DNA from: Alviniconcha marisindica
Lineage: Eukaryota; Mollusca; Gastropoda; Provannidae
Reading direction: 5' to 3'
DNA length: 64,000 nt
Assembly (NCBI GenBank): GCA_018857735.1
Contig: JABMCL010002757.1
Span: 838,501-902,500 of the forward strand
The position numbers were made by a program, and so were the translations under genes. Every line of letters begins with the position of its first letter. Positions within the stretch are counted from its first letter, which is position 1. Shown in pieces: positions 63,011 to 64,000 of the stretch. A model generated the notes under the pieces. That model was not told the origin of the DNA. It did no database searches and worked only from the letters and a program-made list of their open reading frames with translations.

Positions 63011-63082
63011 GGCTGTACCGTGGATGAAATCATCACCAGACTGAAAAGTCTTCACCGAGAGTACAGCAGTAGAGATGAATAA
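63011..63082 (+). CDS. Possible terminal exon, unrecognised
   Basis: After ACACCTGCAG the frame reads CTVDEIITRLKSLHREYS then SRDE and TAA. The charged helical pattern resembles the KxLRxxYxRE helix of MADF/SANT-like domains, but it is too short to assign. No upstream partner exon was found and the region before the acceptor is poly-G rather than pyrimidine-rich. Confidence 0.3.
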   Translation, partial: GCTVDEIITRLKSLHREYSSRDE

Positions 63083-63290
63083 TAGTTCGTTAGCTACTTA
63101 ATCTTCAATGGTAAAAGAGTCGACCATATTGGTCAGTTGTGGCATGACAAAGAGACGGCATGAAAATATCAAACACAGCTTAAGTATCTAATTCCGAAAG
63201 GAAATATACGGTTTATTAAGAACTCAGTTTACTTTTTCTCCCTTTTAGATCATGGGTCTGGTGTAATGGCCATTGTGGTGAGAGCTGGAT

Positions 63291-63353
<63 letters not shown>

Positions 63354-64000
63354 ATGCGCGCCTGTGCGTGCATGCGTGCGTTGGGGGTGGGGTTGGGGAC
63401 TGGGAAAGATGGAATTATGGGTAGGTAGTAATATAATGAAATTATTTTCTATTTTGTATATTGCTGCTTTTTATACGGCACGTGTACATTATTTTTCTTT
63501 AGTTGTCATATACGTTTTACTTTCTTGAACCGTGTTACCTTCAATTTTTTCTCACTTAGAAAATGTTGGAGAATGTTGTAAAGCGCAGTGAGTTTGTGTA
63601 CACCAGAGAATAGTACTATACAAAGGTGATCTATTATTATTATTAATTAAAATCAATGACTCCAAACTTGACCTTCTCATGTAGGTGTTTGGATTTAAAT
63701 TAACTCTGAATCACTGTGCACAGCAAACACCGTGATGCATTTGGAAGAGCATTGGAAGGCCAAAGTTGCATGAAAACATGGAAATAAAAATACTGAAACC
63801 CTGGCAGCAGGCGAAGCACACATTGCCATATTCTGACCTACTCCATGCTTCAAAGGGGAACTGTTCATTACACCACGTCTATTTCACGTGTACTACACGG
63901 CACCGTCGTGCCAACATTCTTCCAAACTCGAGGCACTGAACACATCACAACTGAAACCGGATAAGTATATTTTTTCTTCTACACCGTTTAACTGTTGTTT
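63083..64000. other. Right-end interval, no gene supported
   Basis: Contains (TG)n at 63291-63352 and a SINE tail at about 63578-63650 (GCGCAGTGAGTTTGTGTACA). The rest is unassigned. Confidence 0.5.
63291..63352. repeat. (TG)n microsatellite
   Basis: About 30 TG units. Confidence 0.95.

Overview
This is a window of animal nuclear DNA: split genes with GT-AG introns, abundant (GT)n/(CA)n microsatellites, minisatellites, tRNA-derived SINE copies and decayed non-LTR retrotransposon pieces. The SINE family, with tails resembling 'TTGACTGGGCGTAAAACACCAA', and the gene content suggest a gastropod or related mollusc. That is inference; no marker gene proves it.

Layout. (1) 484-1190, plus strand: the last two coding exons of a gene I do not recognise. 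(2) 24917 down to 5871, minus strand: eleven phase-compatible exons (746 codons plus one base) of a protein with an N-terminal pair of CBM20-like starch/glycogen-binding modules, a long Q/A/S/P-rich disordered middle and a charged helical C-terminal part. Both ends of this gene are missing. (3) 35228-52328, plus strand: a complete 15-exon gene for a 680-residue receptor tyrosine phosphatase of the PTPRR/PTPN5/PTPN7 (R7) family. It has a signal peptide, ectodomain, one membrane span, kinase-interaction motif and intact catalytic domain. Genes 2 and 3 are divergent. (4) 58616-58903: a solo, apparently damaged THAP zinc-finger ORF. (5) 63011-63082: a possible terminal exon. Between them lie a retrotransposon RT/RNase H remnant (30054-30902, minus), two LINE 3'-end scraps, four inverted-repeat elements and three copies of a ~165-bp dispersed repeat.

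The most unusual feature is how the tandem repeats are placed. In both large genes, on opposite strands, local minisatellites butt directly onto exon boundaries. In the best cases each unit contains the splice site plus 30-45 bases of the neighbouring exon. In the phosphatase gene, the intron that splits the catalytic loop (after Cys601) carries about eight copies of the upstream exon's 3' edge with its donor, and about six copies of the downstream exon's 5' edge with its acceptor. The next intron carries about seven copies of the final exon's 5' edge. In the CBM20 gene, arrays or duplications abut at least six exons. Repeats of this kind create ladders of decoy splice sites; where I translated them, use of the decoys in the catalytic-loop intron gives early stops.

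Limits: exons were assigned by reading frame, splice-site consensus, phase and family resemblance. No alignment, transcript or database search was possible.
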